DNA of 64,000 nucleotides. Source: Chryseobacterium sp. H1D6B. Lineage in GTDB: Bacteria; Bacteroidota; Bacteroidia; Flavobacteriales; Weeksellaceae. The stretch is from positions 2,542,001 to 2,606,000 of the forward strand of contig NZ_JARXVJ010000001.1 in assembly GCF_029892445.1 (NCBI RefSeq). The letters are read 5' to 3'. The position numbers and the translations under genes are program-made. Shown here piece by piece: positions 8,035-17,105 of the stretch (its first letter is position 1; each line of letters begins with the position of its first letter). The notes under the pieces are model-generated. The model saw only the letters and a list, made by a program, of their open reading frames with translations. It had not been told where the DNA came from and ran no database searches.

Positions 8035-11000
8035 ATGTTTAAGAAATTCATTCGCAGACCTGTTCTGTCTATCGTAATCTCATTGATTATCGTATTTTTA
8101 GGAATTCTGTCGCTGGTAAAACTTCCGGTGACACAGTTCCCTTCTATTTCTCCGCCTAAAGTAAATATTACCGCGGAGTATCCTGGAGCCAACAACGAAC
8201 TATTAATTAAATCCGTAGTAATTCCGTTAGAAAGATCACTAAACGGTGTTCCCGGAATGAAATATATGACTTCAGACGCCGGAAACGACGGTGAAGCCTC
8301 TATTCAGATCGTATTCGATTTGGGAACAGATCCCAATGTAGCGGCAGTAAATGTTCAGAACCGTGTTTCTTCAGCCGTTAACAAATTACCTCCTTTGGTA
8401 GTACGTGAAGGAGTGAAGATCACCCGTGAAGAACCCAATATGCTGATGTACATTAACCTGTACAGTGACGATCCGAAAGCCGATCAGAAATTCCTCTTCA
8501 ACTATGCAGATATTAACGTAATGTCTGAATTGAAAAGGGTAAGCGGAGTAGGTTTTGCAGATATCCTGGGAACCCGTGAATATGCAATGCGTATCTGGCT
8601 GAAACCAGATCGGTTAACAGCTTACAATATTTCAGCAGATGAAGTAATGGAAGCGTTAAACCAGCAGAGTTTAGAAGCATCTCCGGGAAAAACTGGAGAA
8701 AGTTCTGGAAAACGGTCTCAGTCTTTTGAGTATATTTTAAAATACTCAGGACGTTACAATAACGAAAAAGACTACGGGAACATTATTCTAAAAGCAAAAC
8801 CTGGCGGTGAATTTGTAAGATTAAAAGATGTTGCTGATATAGAATTTGGAAGTTCAATGTATGATATTTATTCTACATTGAATGGAAAGCCTTCTGCGGC
8901 AATTACCATCAAGCAGTCTTATGGTTCCAACGCGAGTGACGTTATCAAAAACGTAAAAGCTTTGATGACTGATCTCCAAAAAAATAATTTCCCGAAAGGA
9001 ATGCATTACGATATCAGTTATGATGTTTCCAGATTCTTGGATGCATCTATTGAAAAAGTAGTACATACTCTATTTGAAGCCTTTATCTTGGTGGCTATTG
9101 TGGTTTTCCTATTCTTAGGAGACTGGCGTTCGACTTTGATTCCCGCGTTAGCCGTTCCTGTGTCATTGATTGGAACTTTTGCGATCATGTCCGCATTCGG
9201 GATTACCCTGAATATGATTTCCTTGTTTGCTTTGGTAATGGCCATCGGGGTCGTCGTCGATGATGCAATTGTCGTAATTGAAGCTGTCCATGCTAAGATG
9301 GAAGAGAAGAATCTGTCCCCGTTGAAAGCTACGGAGGAAGCCATGCATGAGATCAGCGGCGCGATTATCGCAATTACATTGGTAATGGCAGCGGTATTCA
9401 TCCCTGTGGCATTTATGTCAGGGCCGGTAGGTGTTTTCTACCGTCAGTTCTCTATTACAATGGCATCTTCTATTATTCTTTCAGGGATCGTGGCTTTAAC
9501 GCTTACTCCTGCATTATGTGCTTTGATATTAAAAAACAATCACGGCAAGCATAAAAAGAAAACTCCTGTTACTTTATTTTTGGAGAAATTCAATAATTTA
9601 TTTACAAAAGGAGCAGGGAAATATGAAAAACTATTAAATAAAACGGTTACTAAGAAATTTATAACCTTGCCGATATTGCTGATTTTCTGTATTGGGACTT
9701 ATCTTTTAAGTAATAAACTGCCTTCAGGATTTATTCCAAGTGAAGACCAGGGGATGATCTATGCGATTATTCAGACGCCTCCGGGATCAACATTGGAAAG
9801 AACCAATCAGATTGCACTGCAGTTACAGAAAGCTTCGGAAGATATTGATGGAGTGCAGTCTGTTTCTTCATTAGCAGGGTATGAAATCTTAACGGAAGGA
9901 ACGGGTTCAAACTCAGGAACTTGTTTGATCAACCTTAAAGACTGGGCCGACCGTAAAGAATCAGCGGCGCAGATTATTGAAAAACTCGAAGCGAAAGCCA
10001 AAGAAATTCCAGGCGCCAATATAGAATTTTTCCAGCCCCCTTCCATTCCGGGGTATGGTGCAGCCGGCGGATTTGAACTCCGTTTGCTCGATAAAGCAGG
10101 AAGCGGGGATTATCAGAAAATGGAGAAGGTGAGCAATGATTTTGTAAAAGAACTTCAGAAACGCCCTGAATTGGGTTCTGCATTTACATTTTACTCTGCG
10201 AGTTTCCCTCAGTACATGCTGAAAATAGATAATGATCTGGCAGAACAGAAAGGAGTCAGCATTGAAACCGCAATGGATAATTTATCAACATTGATAGGTT
10301 CCAATTATGAAACCAGTTTTATCCGTTTCGACAGACCTTATAAAGTAATTGTTCAGGCAGGACCTCAGTATCGTGCTTTGCCAAGTGATTTATTAAAACT
10401 TTATGTAAAAAATGATAAAGACCAGATGGTTCCTTATTCGGATTTTATGAAATTAGAAAAAGTGTATGGTCTTTCAGAAATTACAAGACATAATATGTAC
10501 AACTCTTCCGAAGTAAGCGGTACTCCTGCTCCTGGATACAGCAGCGGACAGGCCATTCAGGCCATTCAGGAAGTTGCAGATAAAACCCTTCCGAGAGGTT
10601 TTGGAATTGACTGGGCTGGTATTTCTAAAGATGAAGTAAGCCGTGGAAATGAAGCCGTATTTATCTTCTTGGTGTGTTTAGGATTCGTGTATTTAATTCT
10701 TTCTGCACAGTACGAAAGTTTCATCCTTCCGCTTCCTGTAATTCTTTCGCTTCCAACAGGTATTTTCGGGGCATTTTTATGTCTTTCGCTTCTTGGATTG
10801 GAGAATAATATTTATGCTCAGGTGGCCATGGTAATGCTTATCGGTCTTTTAGGGAAGAATGCCGTATTGATCGTAGAATTTGCTGTTCAGAGGAAAGCAG
10901 AGGGAGTGCCGGTAGCGAAAGCTGCAATTGAAGGTGCTGCCATCCGTTTCAGACCGATTTTAATGACCTCTTTCGCATTTATTGCAGGGCTTATTCCATT

Positions 11001-11223
11001 GGTAATGGCTACAGGGCCGGGTGCTACTGGAAACAGAACGATTGGAACTGCCGCGGCAGGCGGAATGCTGATAGGTACTATTTTCGGGCTTATGATCATT
11101 CCTGGGCTGTACTACATCTTCGGATTGATTGCAGATAAATCCAGACTGGCAAGATATGAAGAAGAAAATCCTTTAACTGAACAAACTGAACCTTATGAAC
11201 ATGATGGAAAATTTGAAGACTAA
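8035..11223 (+). CDS. RND multidrug efflux permease (HAE-1 type)
   Basis: A 1062-residue AcrB/MexB-type proton-driven drug exporter. The N-terminus (M-F-K-K-F-I-R-R-P-V-L-S-I-V-I-S) and two large periplasmic loops fit the family. The fourth helix carries A-I-G-V-V-V-D-D-A-I-V-V-I-E with Asp409 and Asp410, equivalent to the AcrB proton-relay aspartates. The length is normal for HAE-1. It overlaps the start of the outer-membrane factor gene by about 20-29 nt, which suggests translational coupling. Confidence 0.95.
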   Translation: MFKKFIRRPVLSIVISLIIVFLGILSLVKLPVTQFPSISPPKVNITAEYPGANNELLIKSVVIPLERSLNGVPGMKYMTSDAGNDGEASIQIVFDLGTDPNVAAVNVQNRVSSAVNKLPPLVVREGVKITREEPNMLMYINLYSDDPKADQKFLFNYADINVMSELKRVSGVGFADILGTREYAMRIWLKPDRLTAYNISADEVMEALNQQSLEASPGKTGESSGKRSQSFEYILKYSGRYNNEKDYGNIILKAKPGGEFVRLKDVADIEFGSSMYDIYSTLNGKPSAAITIKQSYGSNASDVIKNVKALMTDLQKNNFPKGMHYDISYDVSRFLDASIEKVVHTLFEAFILVAIVVFLFLGDWRSTLIPALAVPVSLIGTFAIMSAFGITLNMISLFALVMAIGVVVDDAIVVIEAVHAKMEEKNLSPLKATEEAMHEISGAIIAITLVMAAVFIPVAFMSGPVGVFYRQFSITMASSIILSGIVALTLTPALCALILKNNHGKHKKKTPVTLFLEKFNNLFTKGAGKYEKLLNKTVTKKFITLPILLIFCIGTYLLSNKLPSGFIPSEDQGMIYAIIQTPPGSTLERTNQIALQLQKASEDIDGVQSVSSLAGYEILTEGTGSNSGTCLINLKDWADRKESAAQIIEKLEAKAKEIPGANIEFFQPPSIPGYGAAGGFELRLLDKAGSGDYQKMEKVSNDFVKELQKRPELGSAFTFYSASFPQYMLKIDNDLAEQKGVSIETAMDNLSTLIGSNYETSFIRFDRPYKVIVQAGPQYRALPSDLLKLYVKNDKDQMVPYSDFMKLEKVYGLSEITRHNMYNSSEVSGTPAPGYSSGQAIQAIQEVADKTLPRGFGIDWAGISKDEVSRGNEAVFIFLVCLGFVYLILSAQYESFILPLPVILSLPTGIFGAFLCLSLLGLENNIYAQVAMVMLIGLLGKNAVLIVEFAVQRKAEGVPVAKAAIEGAAIRFRPILMTSFAFIAGLIPLVMATGPGATGNRTIGTAAAGGMLIGTIFGLMIIPGLYYIFGLIADKSRLARYEEENPLTEQTEPYEHDGKFED

Positions 11224-12652
11224 ACCAATTATTACAGCTGTCGTTTTATCACTTGTTTTAGCAAGTTGTAAAGCCCCGATGGCGACCGTTATAAAAGATG
11301 AGGTAAAAGAAAATATACCTCAAAACTTCCAGCAGCAGGAAGAGCAGGATGCTAATAATAACAGCGGTACCACTCCCTGGAGACAGTTTTTTACTGATCC
11401 CAATTTGGTAAGTCTGATCGAAACAGCATTGAAAAACAACCAGGAGCTGATGATCACGCTCCAAGAAATTGAAATTGCAAAAAGCAATGTTCTTTACAAA
11501 AAAGGAAAGCTTAACCCGATTGTCGCTGCTAAACTAGGAGCAGGAGTCAATAAAGCGGGAAGATATACAAGTGAAGGAGCAGGTGATGCCACGACTGAAA
11601 TAGAACCGGGAAGAGAAATGCCCGATCCGTTGATGAATTTTGAAGGCGGATTAATGGCGAACTGGGAAATTGATATCTGGAAAAAATTAAGGACTGAAAA
11701 AGAATCAGCGATTGCCCATTACCTTTCTACTGTTGAAGGGAAAAACTTCGTTCTTTCAAGCCTTATTGCTGAAGTTGCCGATAATTATTATGAATTATTA
11801 TCACTAGATAATCAGCTGGACATTATCCAGCAGTATATCAAGCTTCAGGAAAAAGCTTTAGAGATTTCTAAAATTCAGAAGGAAGCAGCAGCGGCTACAG
11901 AACTTGCTGTGAAAAAATTTGAAGCAGAATTAGCGAAATCAAAGGCTGCAGAATATACGATCCGACAGCAGATCACAGAGAAGGAAAATCAGATCAATGC
12001 TCTTATGGGTAGATATCCGCAGCAGATTGTAAGAACAAAGGAAAACTTTATGACGACCATTCCGCAGACGGTTTATACCGGAATTCCATCTCAGTTATTA
12101 GCGAACCGTCCAGATATCAAACAAGCGGAATTAGAGCTGAAATCTGCAAAATTAGATGTTCAGGCTGCCAGAAAAGAGTTTTATCCTTCTTTGGAAATAT
12201 CTGCAACATTAGGATTGGAAGCGTTTAAGCCCTCTTATTTAGTAAAGCTGCCCGAATCTATTGCTTATAATTTAGCAGGAGAACTGGCAGGACCGTTGAT
12301 TAATAAAAGCGCTATTAAAGCTAATTTTCAGACGGCAGATGCAAAACAGATCCAGGCATTATATGAATATGATAAAACTATTTTAAATGCTTATCTCGAT
12401 GTTGCCAATCTAATGTCAAAAGTGAAAAATATTGATCAGTATTATCAGTTGAAATCGCAGGAAACTAAGGCTCTAGACCAGTCTATTGATATTGCAAACC
12501 AGTTGTTCAGAAATTCAAGAGCTGATTATCTTGAGGTTTTACTGAATCAAAGGGATGCGTTAGATGCAAAAATTGAATTAACAGAAGCTAAAGAAAAACA
12601 ATTAAGCACCGTTGTAGATATCTATAAAAGTCTGGGCGGAGGCTGGAAATAA
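11195..12652 (+). CDS. TolC/OprM-family outer-membrane efflux lipoprotein
   Basis: A 485-residue outer-membrane factor with a lipoprotein signal (V-L-A-S-C, Cys25 from the first ATG), two OEP repeats and the motif L-L-A-N-R-P-D-I-K-Q-A-E-L-E-L typical of NodT/OprM proteins. ATGs at 11195, 11201 and 11204 are all in frame. All lie inside the permease gene, so the exact start is uncertain. It completes the tripartite pump, and a terminator follows. Confidence 0.93.
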   Translation: MNMMENLKTKPIITAVVLSLVLASCKAPMATVIKDEVKENIPQNFQQQEEQDANNNSGTTPWRQFFTDPNLVSLIETALKNNQELMITLQEIEIAKSNVLYKKGKLNPIVAAKLGAGVNKAGRYTSEGAGDATTEIEPGREMPDPLMNFEGGLMANWEIDIWKKLRTEKESAIAHYLSTVEGKNFVLSSLIAEVADNYYELLSLDNQLDIIQQYIKLQEKALEISKIQKEAAAATELAVKKFEAELAKSKAAEYTIRQQITEKENQINALMGRYPQQIVRTKENFMTTIPQTVYTGIPSQLLANRPDIKQAELELKSAKLDVQAARKEFYPSLEISATLGLEAFKPSYLVKLPESIAYNLAGELAGPLINKSAIKANFQTADAKQIQALYEYDKTILNAYLDVANLMSKVKNIDQYYQLKSQETKALDQSIDIANQLFRNSRADYLEVLLNQRDALDAKIELTEAKEKQLSTVVDIYKSLGGGWK

Positions 12653-12678
12653 TATAAATTTTTTCTCATAATTAAAGA

Positions 12679-12715
12679 AGGTTCAGCTCCCTAGGAGCTG
12701 AACCTCTTTTGTAAT
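12679..12715 (+). terminator. Terminator of RND efflux operon
   Basis: A perfect 12-bp stem (12679-12690 with 12694-12705) around a 3-nt loop, followed by CTCTTTTGT, 26 nt after the outer-membrane factor stop. Confidence 0.82.
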
Positions 12716-13100
12716 TTAACTGAAGAAACAGGAAGGATATGTAAAACCTATTCAGCAGCTAAATTATCTATATCGAATGATCATTAGTTTTAAACTTTAA
12801 ATTTGCGAACCATAGCCTATAAAAATCTCATATTCATTTCCTTCATTTTTAATCAAATTCTCCTATTTGTAATCATTACAAAATGATTGGTATTCCTTGT
12901 AATCATTATCTTTAAAAGAATTAGAATAAAATATATATTAGAATGTGTTTTTAATAAATGTCTTGAAGGAAATGAAAGAATGTCCAACAGGATATTCCTG
13001 AGATTATTCACTTATAATATTTTTTAATTTTTTTTAGTCATTACCTTAATTCTCCAAAGATATTTTCATTCTGTTATTTTAAAGTGCACTATTTCATCTG
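12716..13100. other. Gene-free AT-rich region with palindromes
   Basis: With the terminator region, this leaves about 450 nt without a gene. A TAAATTTG box lies at 12798-12805, but no ORF follows it. Two TTGTAATCATTA direct repeats occur at 12867-12878 and 12897-12908; the first is embedded in a palindrome. No RNA gene could be identified. Confidence 0.5.
12866..12908. repeat. Palindrome plus direct repeat TTGTAATCATTA
   Basis: TTTGTAAT-C-ATTACAAA (12866-12882) is a perfect 17-nt palindrome. The 12-mer TTGTAATCATTA at 12867-12878 recurs at 12897-12908, exactly 30 bp on, close to three helical turns. This looks like paired operator sites, but no start codon is nearby. Confidence 0.5.
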
Positions 13101-13340
13101 TTAACCTTTGTATTTCCAATGAGTTCCATTTTTTATTGGAGGATCTTGTTCAAATGAAGTGTCTTTTTGCTTTATGGTGTCTCTTGAAGTTTCTCTATCA
13201 TGTTCAGCTGACTTATTATAATTTATAATCGCACTTTCTTGGAAGTCATTGTCTTCATCCTGTCTGCACGATTGTAAGGTCAGCGATAGTATTCCTATAA
13301 TTAATATTGAGATGATCTTTAATGAGATAATCTTTTTCAT
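13101..13340 (-). CDS. Short lipoprotein of unknown function
   Basis: A 79-residue predicted lipoprotein (I-L-S-L-T-L-Q-S-C-R-Q-D-E, Cys near 25) with a short acidic, Ser/Lys-rich mature part and no domain I recognise. It is divergent from the TPR/AraC regulator gene; the shared 286-nt region carries a striking set of inverted repeats at 13460-13490. It may be a small envelope partner of the neighbouring locus, but this is inference from position only. Confidence 0.5.
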   Translation of the reverse strand: MKKIISLKIISILIIGILSLTLQSCRQDEDNDFQESAIINYNKSAEHDRETSRDTIKQKDTSFEQDPPIKNGTHWKYKG

Positions 13341-13459
13341 ATAATTTTTAAATTATTGAGATTAAAATTATCCCGGCCGGGTTTAGGTTCTTTTGAATTC
13401 TGAGGTCGAAATTATAGGGTAATAGTGAAAGAAAAAAGCACTTGTTGTCTCTATGTAGA

Positions 13460-13490
13460 AATTAGGACGTCCTAATTCTTGAATTAGGAC
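13460..13490. repeat. Triple AATTAGGAC operator-like repeat
   Basis: AATTAGGAC (13460-13468), its inverse GTCCTAATT (13469-13477) and AATTAGGAC again (13482-13490) occur within 31 bp. The first two form a perfect 18-bp palindrome. The last two form 10-bp arms with a 2-nt spacer. It lies between two divergent genes, about 80 bp upstream of the -33/-7 pair of the AraC-type regulator. Confidence 0.65.
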
Positions 13491-13568
13491 TTGTTTAGTT
13501 GATTGATAATCAGCTTTTTATTGTTTTTTTTTATGATATTTATAATATGAATGTTAATTCATCATCGT

Positions 13569-13602
13569 TTGACAAATATTAATAGATTTTCTGTATTTTT
13601 GA
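13569..13602 (+). promoter_or_regulatory. Promoter of TPR/AraC regulator gene
   Basis: A -33 element TTTG (13569-13572) and a perfect -7 box TATTTTTG (13595-13602) are 22 nt apart, 24 nt before the GTG start at 13627. Confidence 0.6.
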
Positions 13603-13626
13603 AGGTGTATTTGTTAAATAGCTAAG

Positions 13627-15369
13627 GTGATAAAAAAACTGTTTTTTGTTTTATTTATAGTAATTTTTCAATTTTCTTTTTCTCAAAATGAAAAAGAATA
13701 CAGTGCCTATTATCAATTGAGAAAAAAATATGAAAATCTTGAAGAGAATAATTCTAAGGCTTTTCCATATATTCAGGCTTATATTAATAAAGCTAAAAAA
13801 GAAAAAAACTATGAAAATCTAGTACAAGGATATAAGGACGGAGTTTTTTATTCTCCTGATAATGAGCAGAAATTAAAATACGCTGACAGTATGATTCTGG
13901 CTGCGAAATTATCTGAAAATAAAGATCTTATAAGTACAGCATATATAGAAAAGGGTGTTGTCTATTATTATAATTATAAAAGATTTCAGCCTGCCCTCAA
14001 TGAATACCTCTTAGCTTACGAATATTCTAAAAATACCAATAACAATTTCCTGAAATATCAAAATTTATACCACATTGGGGTAGTGAAAAGTTATTTAGGA
14101 TATTATGATGAAGCCTCCAAATTATTTAAAGAATGCATTGATTATTACGGATCTAAAACAAAGGTAAATTTACATCCCAATGAAATTTATAACAATAAGA
14201 AAGGATATCTTAATAGCCTGCATCAGCTGATTATTTGTTATAGAAATTTAGGAAAAACTAAAGAGGCTGGTTTATTAATACAGACCGGGCTTCAAGAGAC
14301 TGAAAATAATTCTGATTATAAACAGGAAAAAGGTTATTTTTTATTAAGTAAGGGTATCTTAGATTATGTTGAACATAAGTACTCACCGGCAATAGAAAAT
14401 TTAAAAGAATCTTTAAGTTCTATAAAAGAAAGCGGGGATTTTGCCAGATTATCTGTCAATTATTTTTATATAGGTAAAAGCTGTCAGGCTTTGGGTAATA
14501 CTACAGAATCAATTGTTAATTTTAAAAGAGTAGATTCCATTTTTCAAAAACATCAGTTTATTCTGCCGGAGCTCAGAGAAAATTACGAACAGCTTATTAA
14601 TTATTATAAAAAGGAAAATAACCAGACAGAACAATTATATTTTACGAGCCAGCTTTTAAAAGCAGACAATATCATCTCAAAAGATTTTATTTATCTTTCT
14701 CCAAAAATTCATAAGGAGTATGACACAAAAACTTTGCTTGAGGATAAAAAACAACTTGAGAAAGCGAATTCCTGGGGGACTTTTATTATTCTAGGTTTGA
14801 TTATACTGACTGCTGCTCTGATCATATTGCTTGTTATAAGATATAGAAAGGAAAAGCATATTCAGCAGAAGTATATTTTGCTGGAAGAGAGACTTAGCCT
14901 GCAGCAGAAAAAGCTTTCAGAAAAAACAGTTCCTGATTCCAAAATTATTGATGATAAAAAAGTATCCGCTTTAGATGGGGATAAAGTAGATGAATTATTG
15001 AGAAAATTAAAATCCTTTGAAGATAAAAAAGAATTTACTCAAAAAGGACTTACGATCAATAAGTTGGCTGGCCAGCTGGGAACCAATTCTAATTATCTTT
15101 CACAAGTCATCAATGACTGTAAAGGGGTCAACTTTAATAAATACCTGAGTGAGCTTAGGATCAATTATATTACGATACTTTTGTTTGAAAACAGAGAATA
15201 TCTTAAATACGGTATCGAGAGTTTAGCTAAGGAATGCGGCATTGCATCCAGACAAAATTTTTCAGATCTGTTTTTTGAAATTAATGGGATCCGCCCTACA
15301 GATTTTATCCGCAAAAGAAGGCAGGAGCGCGAAAATAAAAATAATTTTTCGGGTCTGAATCCTATTTAG
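13627..15369 (+). CDS. Membrane TPR regulator with AraC-type HTH
   Basis: A 580-residue one-component sensor/regulator starting with GTG. It has a signal peptide (residues about 1-19), a TPR-rich periplasmic region (about 30-370), one membrane helix (about 382-404), a short coiled coil and a C-terminal AraC/XylS HTH (about 475-570). Visible HTH segments are L-T-I-N-K-L-A-G-Q-L-G-T-N-S-N-Y-L-S-Q-V-I-N and a second helix pair ending N-G-I-R-P-T-D-F-I-R. Proteins of this layout are common in Flavobacteriia as regulators that sense outside the cytosol. It lies directly upstream of the T9SS/RHS gene set and is the likely local regulator. Confidence 0.82.
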   Translation: MIKKLFFVLFIVIFQFSFSQNEKEYSAYYQLRKKYENLEENNSKAFPYIQAYINKAKKEKNYENLVQGYKDGVFYSPDNEQKLKYADSMILAAKLSENKDLISTAYIEKGVVYYYNYKRFQPALNEYLLAYEYSKNTNNNFLKYQNLYHIGVVKSYLGYYDEASKLFKECIDYYGSKTKVNLHPNEIYNNKKGYLNSLHQLIICYRNLGKTKEAGLLIQTGLQETENNSDYKQEKGYFLLSKGILDYVEHKYSPAIENLKESLSSIKESGDFARLSVNYFYIGKSCQALGNTTESIVNFKRVDSIFQKHQFILPELRENYEQLINYYKKENNQTEQLYFTSQLLKADNIISKDFIYLSPKIHKEYDTKTLLEDKKQLEKANSWGTFIILGLIILTAALIILLVIRYRKEKHIQQKYILLEERLSLQQKKLSEKTVPDSKIIDDKKVSALDGDKVDELLRKLKSFEDKKEFTQKGLTINKLAGQLGTNSNYLSQVINDCKGVNFNKYLSELRINYITILLFENREYLKYGIESLAKECGIASRQNFSDLFFEINGIRPTDFIRKRRQERENKNNFSGLNPI

Positions 15370-15402
15370 TTTAAATCGAATTACTTACTTATTTTTATAA
15401 TA

Positions 15403-15436
15403 CGACAAGTTCTGTCGCTGTCTCCTAACATCTTTG
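15403..15436 (+). promoter_or_regulatory. Shared motif CGACAAGTTCTGTCGCT plus CTTTG box
   Basis: CGACA-AGTTC-TGTCG is a small dyad. Twelve nt after the GCT comes CTTTG. The same arrangement (one mismatch in the 17-mer, identical 12-nt spacing) recurs at 26268-26301. It lies 115 nt before the T9SS-sorted protein gene and may be an extra regulated promoter for it. Confidence 0.5.
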
Positions 15437-15482
15437 TAATATGAAAGATACCATTTGTATTAAATCTTTTTAATAAATCTTT

Positions 15483-15510
15483 TTGCTGGGAAGTAAAAAA
15501 GGTATTTTTG
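15483..15510 (+). promoter_or_regulatory. Promoter of T9SS-sorted protein gene
   Basis: TTG (15483-15485) and a perfect -7 box TATTTTTG (15503-15510) at 17-nt spacing, 42 nt before the ATG at 15553. Confidence 0.65.
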
Positions 15511-15552
15511 CGGCAAATTAAAACTAACATTAACCTAATATACATTAAATAG

Positions 15553-17094
15553 ATGAAAAAACTCTACATGAGCGTACTGGCTTTGTGTACATACTTCAGT
15601 GTGTCCGCGCAGGAAGTGGTCTGGCAGAAGGACATTAATTCCAATACCCAGGATTTTCTAAGCAGGGTGGTTACCACCATCGACCAGCAGTATTTAATTG
15701 CAGGAAGCTCGATTCAGGCTTCGAAATTAACATCAGGAAATAAACAGAATAACGGCTACGATTATCATCTTGTAAAACTTGACCAGAAGGGAGAACAGGT
15801 CTGGGAAAAGTATTTCTCAGGACAGAACCATGATTTTTTGTCAGCTGCAGTTTCAACGCAGGAGGGAGGATTTCTTCTGGCAGGAACTTCGTATTCAGGG
15901 AAAGGGCTTGATAAAAAAGAAGATTCAAAAGGAGGATCAGATATCTGGCTGGTAAAAATCAATGAATTCGGGGATGAGATCTGGCAGAAAACACTGGGAA
16001 CTTCTTCTGACGAGGAAGCCAGAGCAGTGATACAGACTGCGGATTTAGGATACTTTGTGGCAGGAAATGTACAGGATGTATTGAAAGGTTACGGTTCAAA
16101 AGACGTTACGGTCACAAAACTTGACAAAAACGGAAAGGTTCTTTCTGAAATAGTATTGGGAGGAAAAGGCCTTGATGAAGCAGAAAAAATGATTCCTACA
16201 AAAGACGGGGGTGCTTTACTGGGCATTTATTCCAGAAGCAGTGCCGGCGGAACCAAGAAAACGGAAAACTACGGCGAAGGAGACTACTGGATCGTAAAAC
16301 TCAATAAAGAAGGGAAAGTAGAATGGGAGAAGAATTTCGGAGGAAAGGCTGACGACCACTTAAGAACGTTAGCATCAACAAGCAACGGATATATTGTCGG
16401 AGGAGAATCCAGATCGGAAAGATCAGGAAATAAAACTGCCGGGATAGAAGAGGGAACTGACTTGTGGCTGATTTCATTGAATGAGAGAGGGGATGAATTA
16501 TGGCAGAAATCCTACAATTTTAAGAACAGAGATGTCCTGACGGGGATGAGCGTGCTGCACAGTTCTGATGATAAAACTTCAAAAGGAATTTTACTGGGAG
16601 GCTACACACAGGCAGAAGGAAGGATTGAAAATGACGACGAGACTTTCTGGATGCTGTATCTGAATCAGGACGGAAAAGAAGAATGGAGAAAGTATGTGAA
16701 AGGAGAATCCAGAAAGAAAGAGGAAAGGCTTTCAGACCTGATGTTAAACAGAGACGGATCAATTATACTGGCAGGAACAAGTGCAGAGGAATTAGGAAAG
16801 GAGAACTGGAAGATCGTGAAATTAGGAGACAGGCAGGTTGACCAGCTGATCGAAAAACAGGACATCAAGATCTACCCGAATCCTGTTTCAGATTATGCTT
16901 ATGTAGAAATCGGATTTGAATTTAAGGAGGCTGATATTACCTTGTACGATATGGGCGGAAGACAGCTTCAGAATTTTAAGACCAAGAATAAAGTAACTAA
17001 GATCAACACGCAGAATCTGGTTCAGGGGGCTTATCTGGTAAGCATTAAAACGGATACGAATAAATCTGCGAATGCTAAAATCATTAAGAAATAA
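15553..17094 (+). CDS. T9SS-sorted secreted repeat (propeller-like) protein
   Basis: A 513-residue protein with a signal peptide (cleavage after V-S-A-Q) and about six repeats of about 55-60 residues of the form G-x-D-x-W-(L/I)-V-K-L-N-x-x-G-x-x-x-W-x-K, likely beta-propeller blades. The last about 75 residues form a type A T9SS sorting domain (I-K-I-Y-P-N-P-V-S-D-Y-A-Y ... L-V-Q-G-A-Y-L-V-S-I). It should be exported by the T9SS whose core genes open the window, then surface-attached or released. It lies 11 nt upstream of the first RHS-type gene, so it is probably cotranscribed. Confidence 0.85.
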   Translation: MKKLYMSVLALCTYFSVSAQEVVWQKDINSNTQDFLSRVVTTIDQQYLIAGSSIQASKLTSGNKQNNGYDYHLVKLDQKGEQVWEKYFSGQNHDFLSAAVSTQEGGFLLAGTSYSGKGLDKKEDSKGGSDIWLVKINEFGDEIWQKTLGTSSDEEARAVIQTADLGYFVAGNVQDVLKGYGSKDVTVTKLDKNGKVLSEIVLGGKGLDEAEKMIPTKDGGALLGIYSRSSAGGTKKTENYGEGDYWIVKLNKEGKVEWEKNFGGKADDHLRTLASTSNGYIVGGESRSERSGNKTAGIEEGTDLWLISLNERGDELWQKSYNFKNRDVLTGMSVLHSSDDKTSKGILLGGYTQAEGRIENDDETFWMLYLNQDGKEEWRKYVKGESRKKEERLSDLMLNRDGSIILAGTSAEELGKENWKIVKLGDRQVDQLIEKQDIKIYPNPVSDYAYVEIGFEFKEADITLYDMGGRQLQNFKTKNKVTKINTQNLVQGAYLVSIKTDTNKSANAKIIKK

Positions 17095-17105
17095 AACTAA
17101 TTTTC

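Noticed and set aside
9018..9401. 127-codon open frame antisense to the RND permease
   Set aside because: It lies fully inside the strongly supported permease gene, has no start signals and mirrors its hydrophobic codons; typical shadow frame.
10551..10572. Tandem repeat of GGCCATTCA in the permease
   Set aside because: It encodes a local Q-A-I-Q-A-I stretch within a normal RND protein; not a separate repeat element.
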